The notes: generated from the sequence alone by a model not told the origin. Counted from the stretch's first letter, positions 53,069 to 62,793 are shown. The stretch: 64,000 nucleotides of DNA from Peptoniphilaceae bacterium (GCA_902363535.1 CABJAE010000007.1:53403-117402), one strand, 5' to 3'. A program made the numbers and translations.

Positions 53069-53800
53069 TTATTCTTCGTCGTCATCGTCAAATTCGTCTT
53101 CTGCTTCTATAAACTCGTCTTCCATGTCCTCCGCAAGTATATCGCCTTCATCTTCTAAGCCTTCTTCATTTGCTTCTTTCTTTTTCTTTAAATACTTTAA
53201 GACTAAAGCTACTGCAACTCCGCCTAGAATAATGGGTAACATTAGCATTCGCTGAATTTGTTTTTTCTTCTCTTTTTCAAGCCTCTTTTCTTCCTGGAGC
53301 TTTTCTCTATTTTCTTCTCGAAGCTTCCTACTTTCTTGCTGGAACTCTTCTCTTTCTTTTTCTCTCTCACGAGTTTCTTCCGTCAAGTTCTTGGTCATAC
53401 TTGCGAGTTCTTGTTCGTCTGTCGTACCCAGTAATACTACATCTTCACTGTATTCGTCGTAATTTACTAATAGCTTTAAAGTCGTACCATTCGCCGTCGT
53501 AAAGGGAATTAAATCAAACTTATTACCTCTGGAGTTAAAGTCGTTCCCTTTCTGATCGACATTCATGATGATTCGACCTCTCGACTCATGAATATCATTT
53601 TTCTTCGAAGGATCAAAAGGTACAATCTTTTTATTCTGTTCCTGACTATCTTGATACTGAGGCGTATCTGAGCTAACGATTGTTTCTTCTTTTACGTCAG
53701 TCCCATATTCATTTATATTTGATTTTCCTGTAGCAAAGGCTTGTGAAGAAATGCTTAAAAAACACAAAGCCATTGCCACTATTTTTAGCTTATTCTTCAT
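53069..53800 (-). CDS. DUF4366-like (CD1107-type) membrane protein with acidic tail
   Basis: The 243-residue protein starts at ATG 53800, with GAGAGG before it; the longer frame to 54004 lies within the preceding gene and has no site. It has a signal peptide (KIVAMALCFLSISSQAFATG) and an outer domain with TTANGTTLKLLVNYDEYSED (about 95-115). A coiled Glu/Arg-rich stretch, a membrane helix near 180-197 and a cytoplasmic tail follow. The tail has about 25 acidic residues in its last 40. It overlaps the previous paralogue by 11 bases. Role in transfer inferred from position. Confidence 0.75.
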   Translation of the reverse strand: MKNKLKIVAMALCFLSISSQAFATGKSNINEYGTDVKEETIVSSDTPQYQDSQEQNKKIVPFDPSKKNDIHESRGRIIMNVDQKGNDFNSRGNKFDLIPFTTANGTTLKLLVNYDEYSEDVVLLGTTDEQELASMTKNLTEETREREKEREEFQQESRKLREENREKLQEEKRLEKEKKKQIQRMLMLPIILGGVAVALVLKYLKKKKEANEEGLEDEGDILAEDMEDEFIEAEDEFDDDDEE

Positions 53801-54695
53801 CTTGATCCTCTCTTTCGTCTTCATCATCTTCATCAAAGAGGCTCTGATCGATTTCATATAACTCTGTATCATCATTTTCGTCATAATCTGCCTCGTAGTC
53901 CTCGTAAAATTCATCGTCATCATCATCGTCAAGTTCATCGTCGTCAAACTCTTCATGTGTTTTCTTTTGATCTTTAAATCGTTTTGCGACGATAACACCG
54001 ACAACGACTAAAATCATCAAGAAGATTGTTCCACCATTTCCTTTTTTCTCAGGTACTTCTTCTTTGTTTTGTTTTTGATCTTCAAGACGTTGTCGTTCAA
54101 GTTCTTCTTGCCGACGTTTTTCTTCTTCTTCACGTTCTTTTTCCTGTTGATCTAAATCTTCACCACTCATTACCTTCAAGCGGTCTTCGGAAAGTTCACT
54201 GAATAGTTCCGAGTCAATAATCTCTCCTGTGTCAGGATTTCTAGTTGTCACGAGATAGTATAGCTTCCCATTTTCAGCTCGGAATTTTATAAATTGCTGT
54301 ACATCAGGCTTCTTTTCTTCCGGCTTTGCCATTGTCGGCGTAGTAGCTTTTTCAGGCACTGTTTCCGATTCCGTTTTTTGTTTAGGCTCAACTACAGCTT
54401 TTGGAGCAGACGGAGCAGTTTGTACCGTTGACTTTTGTGCCGGTGACGTTGGTGTAACTGCTTTTTTAGGAATTGGATTTCGTCTTGCTGCCGGTTTTGC
54501 TGCCTGTGTTTTTTTCGGCTGAGACGGCTGTTTTTTAGACTCCGGCTTTAACTTACTTTCTATATATCGATTCTGTGACGGATTGTTGTATAACTTTAAT
54601 TTGTTGGCTATCTCCTGATTGCTCGCATAAATAGGCTGTGCAATTAGTAACATACCTAAACAAAGGATAAGCCCTTTTTTAATGTGCGATTTCAT
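53790..54695 (-). CDS. DUF4366-like (CD1107-type) membrane protein with proline-rich linker and acidic tail
   Basis: The 301-residue protein has a signal peptide (KKGLILCLGMLLIAQPIYA) and a Pro/Ala/Lys-rich linker (about 50-130). The DUF4366 core FIKFRAENGKLYYLVTTRNP lies near 140. A coiled Glu/Gln-rich stretch, a membrane helix near 225-240 and a 60-residue tail follow; the tail is mostly Asp and Glu (FDDDELDDDDDDEFYEDYEA). Topology would put the acidic tail in the cytoplasm. It overlaps DUF4315 by 17 bases and its paralogue by 11. The pair is a normal part of Clostridial CTn elements. Confidence 0.8.
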   Translation of the reverse strand: MKSHIKKGLILCLGMLLIAQPIYASNQEIANKLKLYNNPSQNRYIESKLKPESKKQPSQPKKTQAAKPAARRNPIPKKAVTPTSPAQKSTVQTAPSAPKAVVEPKQKTESETVPEKATTPTMAKPEEKKPDVQQFIKFRAENGKLYYLVTTRNPDTGEIIDSELFSELSEDRLKVMSGEDLDQQEKEREEEEKRRQEELERQRLEDQKQNKEEVPEKKGNGGTIFLMILVVVGVIVAKRFKDQKKTHEEFDDDELDDDDDDEFYEDYEADYDENDDTELYEIDQSLFDEDDEDEREDQDEE

Positions 54696-54927
54696 CTTCT
54701 CCTCCTTCTTCTTTGTCAGGAACTTCCTCGGAAGATTCCATCATATTTAATAAAGGAACTAAATCTTTAAGATCTAGTTCCTTTTCAACAAATATTTCTT
54801 CTACTTCTTTACCAAGATCAGCATAGTAATCTTCGTTTAGAACATCTAACTCTTTCTGCATATCTGCGATTTTCGATTCGAGTTTTTGAATCTTTGTTTT
54901 CTTTTTTATAACTTTTTCTATCGTCAT
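54679..54927 (-). CDS. DUF4315 family small coiled-coil protein
   Basis: The 82-residue protein starts at ATG 54927, with AAAGGAG before it. It forms an N-terminal coiled coil (KIQKLESKIADMQKELDVLN) and an acidic end. DUF4315 genes regularly precede DUF4366 genes in conjugative elements of Clostridia, as here. Function not established. Confidence 0.75.
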   Translation of the reverse strand: MTIEKVIKKKTKIQKLESKIADMQKELDVLNEDYYADLGKEVEEIFVEKELDLKDLVPLLNMMESSEEVPDKEEGGEDEIAH

Positions 54928-54937
54928 TTTTTCTCCT

Positions 54938-57900
54938 TTACGGTAAATAACTTCCGAATCCAACAAGTTTACTTCTCCAGTAACTCGTATTAATGTTCGC
55001 TATAATGACACCTCTACTGGAACTGGCGTGTATCATTTTTCCATTTCCAATGTAGACTCCGACGTGTGATATCGGTTTACTCGTATTATAGGTTTTGTGG
55101 AAGAACACTATATCGCCAGGCTTTGCCTGATCTGCAGAAACCTTTCTTGCACCGTTGTACAAAGATACGGTTTCTCTCGGAATATTAATACCTTTTTGCT
55201 TATAGACGTAATGTACAAAGCCACTACAGTCAAAGCCTCGTGGACTTGTACCGCCCCAAACATAAGGAACGCCACTATAGCGTTGTGCTTCTTTTAATAG
55301 TGATGTTCGCCGTTCACTAACATTTCCTCCCGGCTTATAACCTTTTGGAAGTATCGCTACACGCACTTTGCGTCGTCCCCAATTGTAGGCTTCTTTTTTA
55401 GTTTCAAACAGCAAGTCAAGGCGTTTACCTTTAATGGCTCCACCTGTATCTTCTGCACGACAAACACCGTAGCCTTCTACCCATAAAACGGTTCCTAGCG
55501 GAATCACTTTCGGGTCAACAGCTACCACGCCTCGTACAAGTTTTGTCCCCATGGCAGTTCCATTGTAACCGCCATTTTCTCTAGGGTCAGGTGTGTAGGC
55601 AGTTGCAATAAAATAATCGCCTAAAGGTTTGGCTTCGCTTGGCATTGCGCCACCTTGACCCCAACCTCCGGAAGAGAAATCTATACTGCCTATGCTTGGA
55701 CGTGGATTGTACATCTTGTACTGGACTCGTCCGCCTTCTGACCATAAATGAAAATACGGATTTAGTATTTGATTTTGGTCATTAATAATTTGAATAGATA
55801 GCTTACCTGACGCAGTACCGATTTGATCTCCGATTTTAACCTTACCGGTTTTGGTCGGACTAACTCCTCGATACTTAATCTTCCAACCTGTGTCATCAGT
55901 TAAAGTTAGACCACCGCTGCTCGAAGATACTGCACCGTCATTTACAGCTACTACCTTTTCACCGCCGGCATTAATATCCAACCAGTTATAAAGAGTAACC
56001 TTATTGTTTATAACGTTCCAACCGAACATTCTTGATATCTTGCCCTTCCAATCACTTTCTATTGGAGATTCGAAGAGCATGAAGTTACCTTTAGATTCCA
56101 TATAAATATCGAATTTTTCAAGGTCTGTTACTTTGTCTGAGTCTCCTGAACTTCCAGAAATCTCCGGAGTAGAAGGTGGTGGTGTCGGCGGATTAGGCTT
56201 GGGTTTTGGCTTGCGCCTTCCATTGCCTTGAATAAAAGGTAGCGGATTGACAGGTTTGCCATTGACATGTACTTCGTAATGTAAATGAGGACCTGAACCG
56301 ATACCGCTCCTACCTGTACGAGCAATAACTTCTCCACGTTGAACACTTGAGCCTACCGCCTTGGGCGCTCGACCGTTTAAATGTTGATATAACGTTCTCA
56401 GACCACCTCCATGGTCAACAACAATATACCAACCACGGAAGCGATTGAATTTATTCGTTATAACCCTTCCTGATTCTGAAGCGTAGACAGGCGTACCAAC
56501 AGACGCACTAAAATCCACTCCTCTGTGAAATGTACTAGCTCCAGGTACAGGCGCTTTACGTGGACCAAAAGGCGAGGTAACTCTTATATGCTTTAAAGGC
56601 TGTGCAAATTGACCATTGCCATAATCTCCCATTTCGCCAGTTGCCCCTGAATAATCTCCTCCACCTAATCGAGAGCGAAGCACCGTTTCTAAGTCATTAG
56701 TATAAAGTGTCGCTTCTAAAATCTTATATAGGTAAGGGCTTCCATTCCGTCGGTAGCGTACTTCCGTGCGTTTAACAACTTTGTATTGATACTGTTCCTT
56801 GAATATACTCTCTAATTCTCCGGTAACATCTTTCAACTTGAAATCTTCAAATTTTACCGTTAAATATGCAATAAGCAAATGTGGATCGTGACCTATAGCG
56901 TCATCTACAACGTGATACTCATCAAAGCCAGGATAAACTTTCTCGATGTTTTGAAGCTCCCATTGTAGCTTTGCTTCTTTTTTCATGTAGTATTTGTCTG
57001 CTTCCGTAACATCGATAAAATCTGCAAGATAAGACGTGTTACCTAAATAGGTAATACCTACTAAAGATGATGATACACAAGAAAAAAGCACAAAAATAAG
57101 CAGCACGATGATGAGTGCCAGTGCTAAATATTTAGCACCTTCTTTTTCCCCGACCCTTTTAATCGCTTGACCGGGATTTTTCATCGCATTGCTTATTCTT
57201 TCTCTTAATGATTGAGCATTTGACGAAGCCCCTTTTGATTCTAAGTAGGATTCTCTTGCTTTTTTCTTATTCCTAGCTTTTTGATATGCCTTGTTAATCT
57301 TTTGGGTAGCTTTTCTCGTTTTAACGGCAGTCTTAGCTGCCTTGTTGCCAGTTTCAACTGCAAGATTCTGATCTGCATTTAGCTGATCTACCCGTCTAGT
57401 TGCTTCATCTTCAATGTTAAACTTGTGTTCTTTAACTTTATGAATCATTGATGATTCATCATTTTTTAATCGTGACGCATACTGCTTTCTTTTTTTAGCA
57501 GCTTTTAATGCCATTGCAGACATACCGACGCTTCGTGCTACGGTGTCAGCACCGGCGTTTTTATCTTTGTTTAATCTTGCAATTCGATCGGAAACACTTT
57601 CGAGTTTTTGATCGAGTTTTAAATGTTCAGCATTGACCTTTTCTTCGTCATCAAAGAACATTTTGTCCGAGAATCGTTTTTCTTTTTTTAAATCAGACTC
57701 TTTTTCTTGTTCATTACGATATTTTGAAGAATAGGCTTTTTTAATTAGCTTCTTCTTTTTCGCAGCACTATTTGAGTTTTCGGGTTCAGAGTTAAAGAGA
57801 AGGGATTCTTTAATATCCTTGTTTGTATATTCTTTTTCCGAATCCGCTCTTGCGTCTTCTCGCTCGTCTAAATCGCCATAATGTTGAACATTCGAATCCC

Positions 57901-58810
57901 TGAAGTCGGCATCATATCGATCAATAATACCGTCACCGTCGAGATCCATTTCATCTGTCATCTTAAACTTTTGAGCTTGAGCAGAAGAATTTTGTCTTTC
58001 CGCCTCTACTTTATTGTCAGCCACATCTGTCTGATATCTTTGATAAACAGTGTTCGCCTGTTTTTTCCTAAGCTTTTCTTTTTTTGGATCTTTAACACTA
58101 TCACGATGTTGCCGTGTAGAAGATCGATCAGCATCATAAAAGTTTTGATCGGCGTAAGACTTAGGCTGACTACCGGTAGAAGGCTCTTTCTCTTTTGATG
58201 AAAAATTCTCGTTAGAGGTTTTTCTTTTATTCAGCTTCTCATATTTCTCTTTTCTTTCCGTTAAATCGACTACACGATTAGCGGGCTTGTCTACGAGTTC
58301 ACGCTGAATAGCAGCAGAAAGAGGCGATTGAGTCGGAATAAACTTTTGATTTTCCAGTTCTTGAAGATAATCTTGACGACGTCTTTCTTCTTCAATTCGG
58401 CGCTCGTCAATTTTTCTGTTTTCTTCTAATCGCCGTTCTTCGTCTCGCCTTCTTTGTTCTAGCTCTTTAGCATATTCCTCTCTTTCACGCTCCCTACGCT
58501 CTTTTCTCATGAGGTTTTTTCTATAATTTAACCTCTTTTGCTGTTCATAGGAAGCCGTGAGTTGAGCATTTATAGCTTTATCAGTCTTTCTAAAGTCTTG
58601 CTTAACGCTTTCTTGTTTCTTTATATTTTCTTGCTGATTGGTAAAGGCTCGATAGTCTTTGAAAGATGAAGCATGAAAAGATTCGTGCTTGGCATTGTAA
58701 TCGTCTCTAGTTCTGTTCAGAGATTGGCTATAATTCTCCTTACTCTTTTGTACCTTGGAAGAATCGATAGGCTGTTGGCTAGGCTTATTTTTATAATTGT
58801 TTCTTTTCAA
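54938..58810 (-). CDS. T4SS wall-hydrolase fusion: coiled coil, EF-hand-like loop, membrane helix, M23, 3D and NlpC/P60 domains
   Basis: The 1290-residue protein starts at TTG 58810, with AAGGTGAAG before it. The cytoplasmic first 555 residues are charged and coiled. They include an EF-hand-like loop (DLDGDGIIDRYD, 289-300). One membrane helix lies near 560-583. Outside follow an M23 endopeptidase (TSPFGPRKAPVPGASTFHRG near 742, HLHYEV near 838), a degenerate second M23-like unit (about 925-1025), a 3D domain (ATAYTP near 1066, AEDTGGAIKGKRLDL near 1120) and NlpC/P60 (FDCSGFVHYVY near 1193, SHVGVYIGNG near 1240). It would open the wall for the mating channel. Confidence 0.88.
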   Translation of the reverse strand: MKRNNYKNKPSQQPIDSSKVQKSKENYSQSLNRTRDDYNAKHESFHASSFKDYRAFTNQQENIKKQESVKQDFRKTDKAINAQLTASYEQQKRLNYRKNLMRKERREREREEYAKELEQRRRDEERRLEENRKIDERRIEEERRRQDYLQELENQKFIPTQSPLSAAIQRELVDKPANRVVDLTERKEKYEKLNKRKTSNENFSSKEKEPSTGSQPKSYADQNFYDADRSSTRQHRDSVKDPKKEKLRKKQANTVYQRYQTDVADNKVEAERQNSSAQAQKFKMTDEMDLDGDGIIDRYDADFRDSNVQHYGDLDEREDARADSEKEYTNKDIKESLLFNSEPENSNSAAKKKKLIKKAYSSKYRNEQEKESDLKKEKRFSDKMFFDDEEKVNAEHLKLDQKLESVSDRIARLNKDKNAGADTVARSVGMSAMALKAAKKRKQYASRLKNDESSMIHKVKEHKFNIEDEATRRVDQLNADQNLAVETGNKAAKTAVKTRKATQKINKAYQKARNKKKARESYLESKGASSNAQSLRERISNAMKNPGQAIKRVGEKEGAKYLALALIIVLLIFVLFSCVSSSLVGITYLGNTSYLADFIDVTEADKYYMKKEAKLQWELQNIEKVYPGFDEYHVVDDAIGHDPHLLIAYLTVKFEDFKLKDVTGELESIFKEQYQYKVVKRTEVRYRRNGSPYLYKILEATLYTNDLETVLRSRLGGGDYSGATGEMGDYGNGQFAQPLKHIRVTSPFGPRKAPVPGASTFHRGVDFSASVGTPVYASESGRVITNKFNRFRGWYIVVDHGGGLRTLYQHLNGRAPKAVGSSVQRGEVIARTGRSGIGSGPHLHYEVHVNGKPVNPLPFIQGNGRRKPKPKPNPPTPPPSTPEISGSSGDSDKVTDLEKFDIYMESKGNFMLFESPIESDWKGKISRMFGWNVINNKVTLYNWLDINAGGEKVVAVNDGAVSSSSGGLTLTDDTGWKIKYRGVSPTKTGKVKIGDQIGTASGKLSIQIINDQNQILNPYFHLWSEGGRVQYKMYNPRPSIGSIDFSSGGWGQGGAMPSEAKPLGDYFIATAYTPDPRENGGYNGTAMGTKLVRGVVAVDPKVIPLGTVLWVEGYGVCRAEDTGGAIKGKRLDLLFETKKEAYNWGRRKVRVAILPKGYKPGGNVSERRTSLLKEAQRYSGVPYVWGGTSPRGFDCSGFVHYVYKQKGINIPRETVSLYNGARKVSADQAKPGDIVFFHKTYNTSKPISHVGVYIGNGKMIHASSSRGVIIANINTSYWRSKLVGFGSYLP

Positions 58811-58826
58811 AACTTCACCTTCCTAT

Positions 58827-61295
58827 CTAATACATTTTCTCTCCCGGTTTCGTTGTCATGAGTTTGTAGAGTTTCGTTTCCTTCGGGAACTTATCTATAA
58901 ATGGCACAATAACATTGCCAAAGTATAATAAGCCCTCTCCTTCACCTGAATTGGTGATATAAGACAGTTGATCTTGTGAAATACCGAGACGATGAGCTAA
59001 GATTTCACGGTCGCCAGAAGCTTGGTTTAACATTAAAACAAAGTCTGAGTTTTCGATGATGTTTTCAATCTCTTGACTTAGTAGTAAGTCCTTAACGTTT
59101 TGTGTGATACCAGTTGGGATTCCTCCCCACTTTCTAAACCGCTTCCAGATTTCCACCGAATATTCCGCAGTTTGCTTTTCTTTTAGCAGCAAGTGGAACT
59201 CGTCAATGTAAAAACAGGTCTTTTTAAAGTTGTCTCTGTTAATGGACACTCGATTCCAAACTTGGTCTTGAATAATCAGCATACCTAGCTTCTTCAGTGC
59301 ATTACCCAAGTTTTTAATGTCGTAGCAAATGACTCGATTGTTAGCGTCTACATTTGTACGATTGTTGAAAACTCGAAGGGAACCTGTTACATAAATTTCA
59401 AGAGAGGTCGCTAATCGCTCAGCTTCTATATCCTTTTGTCTCTTTAATTCATTGTATAGGTCTTCCAGGATCGGAATATTTTCAGGAATAGGATTTTCTA
59501 AATATTTCCGATAGATCGCTCTTGTACATCGGTCGATAATGGTAATTTCTGTCGGCTGTAAACCTTGCGTACCACCTGTGATCAGTTCGAATAGGGATAG
59601 AATAAACGACGCTTTAAACATGATTGGGTCGTCGCCGTCGGCGTAGTTAATATTAATATCCAAAGGATTAATATGATGTTTGGAGTTTGGTGATATTTCA
59701 ACAACTTCACCACCTAGCGCCTTTACCAATGGCGAATATTCCGCTTCAGGGTCACAAATAATAATGTCATTATCTGTGATGAAGAAAGCATTCGTCATTT
59801 CCCGCTTGGCCGAGAAAGATTTACCGGCACCAGGAGTACCTAGAATCAGTCCATTAGGGTTTTTTAGTGTACCCCTATCTACCATAATCATATTGTTGGA
59901 TATGGCGTTTAAACCGTAATAGAGGGCTTTCCCGCCCATAAATAACTCTTGGGTTGTAAAGGGTACAAAAATAGCTGCACAAGACGTTGTGAGCTTTCTT
60001 TCAAAGTCTATTTGATTTACCCCAATCGGTAACGCAGACATAAGTCCTTGTTCCTGTTGATAGTCCATACGTTTTAAACTACAGTTGTATTTTTGAACGA
60101 TACCATTTAATTGGAAAATGATATTTTCAAGCTTCTTTCTATTTTTAGCAAAGGTCGTAATCTGGAAGCTTACAATAAAATGACGCTCGTTTCGCCCTTG
60201 GAGTTCTTCCAACAAATTCTTCGCTTCTTCAGAAAAGCTCGCAAGGTCTGAGGGGATAATATCCATATCGTAACCTGAGCGAACGGCTTTCTTTTGTTCC
60301 TCAATCTTCGTTCTATCCAGGTCGGTAATTGTCCGCTTAACTTCTTTAATTGCTTCTTGTTGATCCATTGATCGAATATGAATATTCACCAATAGATCGT
60401 CTTCGATGTCTAAAATTTCAGCAAGCATTTTATCCGACAGTTCAGGAGCGTCAATTCTTAAAAAGCTACTTGCACCATACATCTGCCCCATTTTAAATAT
60501 TCGTGGATTTTGAAAATTAAACGATGAGGGAGATATATAGTCCTTCGTCGTCATGCTTCCGGTTCTTACATTATGCCAATCAAACGTCGTCCGTTCTCTG
60601 TCGCTTCCCTGATTTAAAATATCATGAAGTTGTTCGACACGTTGTTTCCCGGTTAAACATTCAGCCTGTACGCCTAGTGTTTTAAAATTATTGCGAATAT
60701 CTGTTTCTATTCGTTCAAGTCTTGGAATAGCTTCTTTTAAATTTTTAGCTTTAATGGTAAAAGTAATAAACTTTCGTTTAATCAAACCATTGTTGCCTTT
60801 TGCCAATTGATTACGAAGCATTCTACTATATTCCATTCGAATATCATTGAACGGGTCATTCTGCTTTTGTATGCGAATATTGTGCATGAGCCTGTCAGCA
60901 AAACCTGTTAAATTTAAAAAAGTCAGTTGGAAATCAATCGTCGAGTCGAAGTAGTTTAAAAACTTACAATAGTCGTCGAAAATCTTTCTTTGATCTTCAG
61001 GCTTTGCTAATCGGTAGTTAATGTCAGTAAACTCAATACATTTGTTATAGCGTCCTTCGTCAAGCTTCATAATACCGTCTTGAAAGATCTTGTCGTAAGG
61101 TAAGCTATCTTGCGTCGTGTAGACTTCGTTGTCCTCTTTCTTAACGAGTAATTGCAATAAGTTTTGTAAAACTTGAGGAGTCTTTGATTCCGACTTTTTG
61201 GCTTTTGTGTTGCCAAAGTCTTCTTTATTTTTCTTCGCTGCGTCGATGTTTGATTTTAGACGCTGTTCTTGCTTTTTTTGGAAATTTTGATTCAA
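58827..61295 (-). CDS. virB4: VirB4-type conjugation ATPase of the host ICE
   Basis: This 822-residue ATPase powers the host ICE channel. The start is TTG at 61295, with GAGGTGAG before it. Walker A (LGTPGAGKSFSAKREM) is near residue 485, and Walker B (CFYIDEFHLLL) near 697. The N-terminal half has the family segments VDRGTLKNPNGL and NQIDFERKLTTSCAA. It follows PrgI by 7 bases, the usual Tn1549-type order. Not closely similar to the Tn916 ATPase in this window. Confidence 0.92.
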   Translation of the reverse strand: MNQNFQKKQEQRLKSNIDAAKKNKEDFGNTKAKKSESKTPQVLQNLLQLLVKKEDNEVYTTQDSLPYDKIFQDGIMKLDEGRYNKCIEFTDINYRLAKPEDQRKIFDDYCKFLNYFDSTIDFQLTFLNLTGFADRLMHNIRIQKQNDPFNDIRMEYSRMLRNQLAKGNNGLIKRKFITFTIKAKNLKEAIPRLERIETDIRNNFKTLGVQAECLTGKQRVEQLHDILNQGSDRERTTFDWHNVRTGSMTTKDYISPSSFNFQNPRIFKMGQMYGASSFLRIDAPELSDKMLAEILDIEDDLLVNIHIRSMDQQEAIKEVKRTITDLDRTKIEEQKKAVRSGYDMDIIPSDLASFSEEAKNLLEELQGRNERHFIVSFQITTFAKNRKKLENIIFQLNGIVQKYNCSLKRMDYQQEQGLMSALPIGVNQIDFERKLTTSCAAIFVPFTTQELFMGGKALYYGLNAISNNMIMVDRGTLKNPNGLILGTPGAGKSFSAKREMTNAFFITDNDIIICDPEAEYSPLVKALGGEVVEISPNSKHHINPLDININYADGDDPIMFKASFILSLFELITGGTQGLQPTEITIIDRCTRAIYRKYLENPIPENIPILEDLYNELKRQKDIEAERLATSLEIYVTGSLRVFNNRTNVDANNRVICYDIKNLGNALKKLGMLIIQDQVWNRVSINRDNFKKTCFYIDEFHLLLKEKQTAEYSVEIWKRFRKWGGIPTGITQNVKDLLLSQEIENIIENSDFVLMLNQASGDREILAHRLGISQDQLSYITNSGEGEGLLYFGNVIVPFIDKFPKETKLYKLMTTKPGEKMY

Positions 61296-61302
61296 GATGA
61301 TC

Positions 61303-61665
61303 TCACCTCTTTTTCTTCTTTTTTGTTTTTCCTTTTATTTTTGTCGTAACTTCTCGCTTACTTTGAGTCAGCGTCTTATAGCGTCGTATGCCAGGTCTAA
61401 AATATTTCTGTCGGCACACAATGTAGAGATATTTCTCTAGAGTCATGCCGTCTTTTTTAAAAATACCGGCAACAAAAAAAGGACTTGCAATAATAAACAT
61501 TAAAATTGAACGCACGTCACTTGGTAAAAAATGACGTGTAAACCAGTAAGCGGGAATTGCAAAAGCCGCTCCTATCGAAAAACAAATCAATTGTCTTTTT
61601 GTTAGGTTAAATGCGACTTTAGATTCATACTTTGACAGGTCTCTCGGTACATTTACATAAGCCAT
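61303..61665 (-). CDS. PrgI-family transfer membrane protein (VirB3-like)
   Basis: The 120-residue protein begins AYVNVPRDLSKYESKVAFNL, typical of PrgI. It has two membrane helices near 27-44 and 50-68 and a very basic C-terminal tail (KIKGKTKKKKKR). In Gram-positive T4SS clusters PrgI precedes VirB4 and acts like VirB3. GGAGG stands before the ATG. Confidence 0.85.
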   Translation of the reverse strand: MAYVNVPRDLSKYESKVAFNLTKRQLICFSIGAAFAIPAYWFTRHFLPSDVRSILMFIIASPFFVAGIFKKDGMTLEKYLYIVCRQKYFRPGIRRYKTLTQSKREVTTKIKGKTKKKKKR

Positions 61666-61680
61666 TGCTTCCTCCTTTCT

Positions 61681-62547
61681 TTACGCTGCAGAGACAATCG
61701 AACTTGCTGCCGATTTTGTTCTAAAGAGTACAATCACGGCAAGTAAGCTTGCTGCTAGGAACGAGAACATAAATGTCCATGGATTGCCATTTTTTGCTAC
61801 TGTTAGAGACTGCACGAATACCGACCATGCTCCTAGAGTGATGATAATAAATAAACCTTGCAAGCCTAATGCGACCGCTGATTTGATATAAGAGTCTCCA
61901 ATATGTCCATATCGGCTCGATGTTAGAGTCGCAAAGGGTAATGCACCTACAGAAATAATAAAGTACATCTCAATAATACGTCCTACACAAATGACCCAAA
62001 TAACAATGCCTAATGCCCAGACAATCATCTGCATCGCATTAAGTTGCGTGGTAAAAAACATTAGGTCTACTATGCTCATCTTTTCTATACTTGCTTTCAT
62101 AGCTTCTTGCCCTACCTGGAATTGTTGAATACTAATTCCTGAGGCTGAGCGTATGACAGACTGCATAACATCAAATATTGCCATTGAAAATTCAAAAGCA
62201 TGACTAACTAAATAAATGGATATCGATGTTTTAAAAATCCATTTAAAAAATATAAAGGTTTCAAAATCATTAAAATTGTTCCTGTCGATAACTAGATGAA
62301 TTATTTCGTAAATCGCAATAAAGGTAATAATTAAGACGGCGATTGGTATAACCGCCGTCTCATTAATGTTTTTTGCTAAATTATACAAGTCTGAATTATA
62401 TGCTTGTGGAGTTTGTGATACGACATCGCCTGCTTTCGTCATTTGGTCGTTCATCATTTTCTGCATATTTTCAAAGACTTTCATACAGTTATCGATCATA
62501 GGTTGCTTCAAACCGTTAAGGAACTTCTCCGCTAACTGCATAAGCAC
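61681..62547 (-). CDS. VirB6/TrbL-like multi-pass channel protein (CD0415/CD1112 type)
   Basis: The 288-residue protein has at least five membrane helices (about 52-75, 95-118, 165-190, 200-215 and 225-285) and the family-like VGRIIEMYFIISVGALPFAT segment. It precedes PrgI by 15 bases and follows the Maff2-like gene. By analogy with VirB6 it forms part of the inner-membrane pore. Confidence 0.85.
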   Translation of the reverse strand: MLMQLAEKFLNGLKQPMIDNCMKVFENMQKMMNDQMTKAGDVVSQTPQAYNSDLYNLAKNINETAVIPIAVLIITFIAIYEIIHLVIDRNNFNDFETFIFFKWIFKTSISIYLVSHAFEFSMAIFDVMQSVIRSASGISIQQFQVGQEAMKASIEKMSIVDLMFFTTQLNAMQMIVWALGIVIWVICVGRIIEMYFIISVGALPFATLTSSRYGHIGDSYIKSAVALGLQGLFIIITLGAWSVFVQSLTVAKNGNPWTFMFSFLAASLLAVIVLFRTKSAASSIVSAA

Positions 62548-62583
62548 CTCCTCGATAAAAGGCTATTATTAGCTTGTTTTGTC

Positions 62584-62793
62584 TTAAAATAAACCCGACA
62601 ATAGGGGAATTAGTTTCGTTCCAACTAAAACAACGCCACCGGCCATTAACTGCTTAATACCTTGCGATTTTGCGCCGGGATTATCGTTCCCATAGCCTTC
62701 CAAAAGATTGATTACTCCCCATGCGCCGAGACCGGCACCTAAAGCTACTACTAATTGTTGTAAGGTTGTAACTGCACTACTAAAAAATCCCAT
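62584..62793 (-). CDS. Maff2-family small membrane protein
   Basis: The 69-residue protein has two hydrophobic segments (about 8-28 and 48-68) around a polar GYGNDNPGAKSQGIKQ loop, the Maff2 signature. It is a standard gene of this T4SS type and may serve as the pilin-like VirB2 part, which is inferred. Some mobilisable elements insert into maff2 genes; this copy is intact. Confidence 0.85.
   Translation of the reverse strand: MGFFSSAVTTLQQLVVALGAGLGAWGVINLLEGYGNDNPGAKSQGIKQLMAGGVVLVGTKLIPLLSGLF

Noticed and set aside
53801-54004. Longer start for the second DUF4366-like gene
   Set aside because: The added residues are Met/Thr/Lys-rich out-of-frame reading of the acidic tail of the preceding gene, and the signal peptide begins at 53800.
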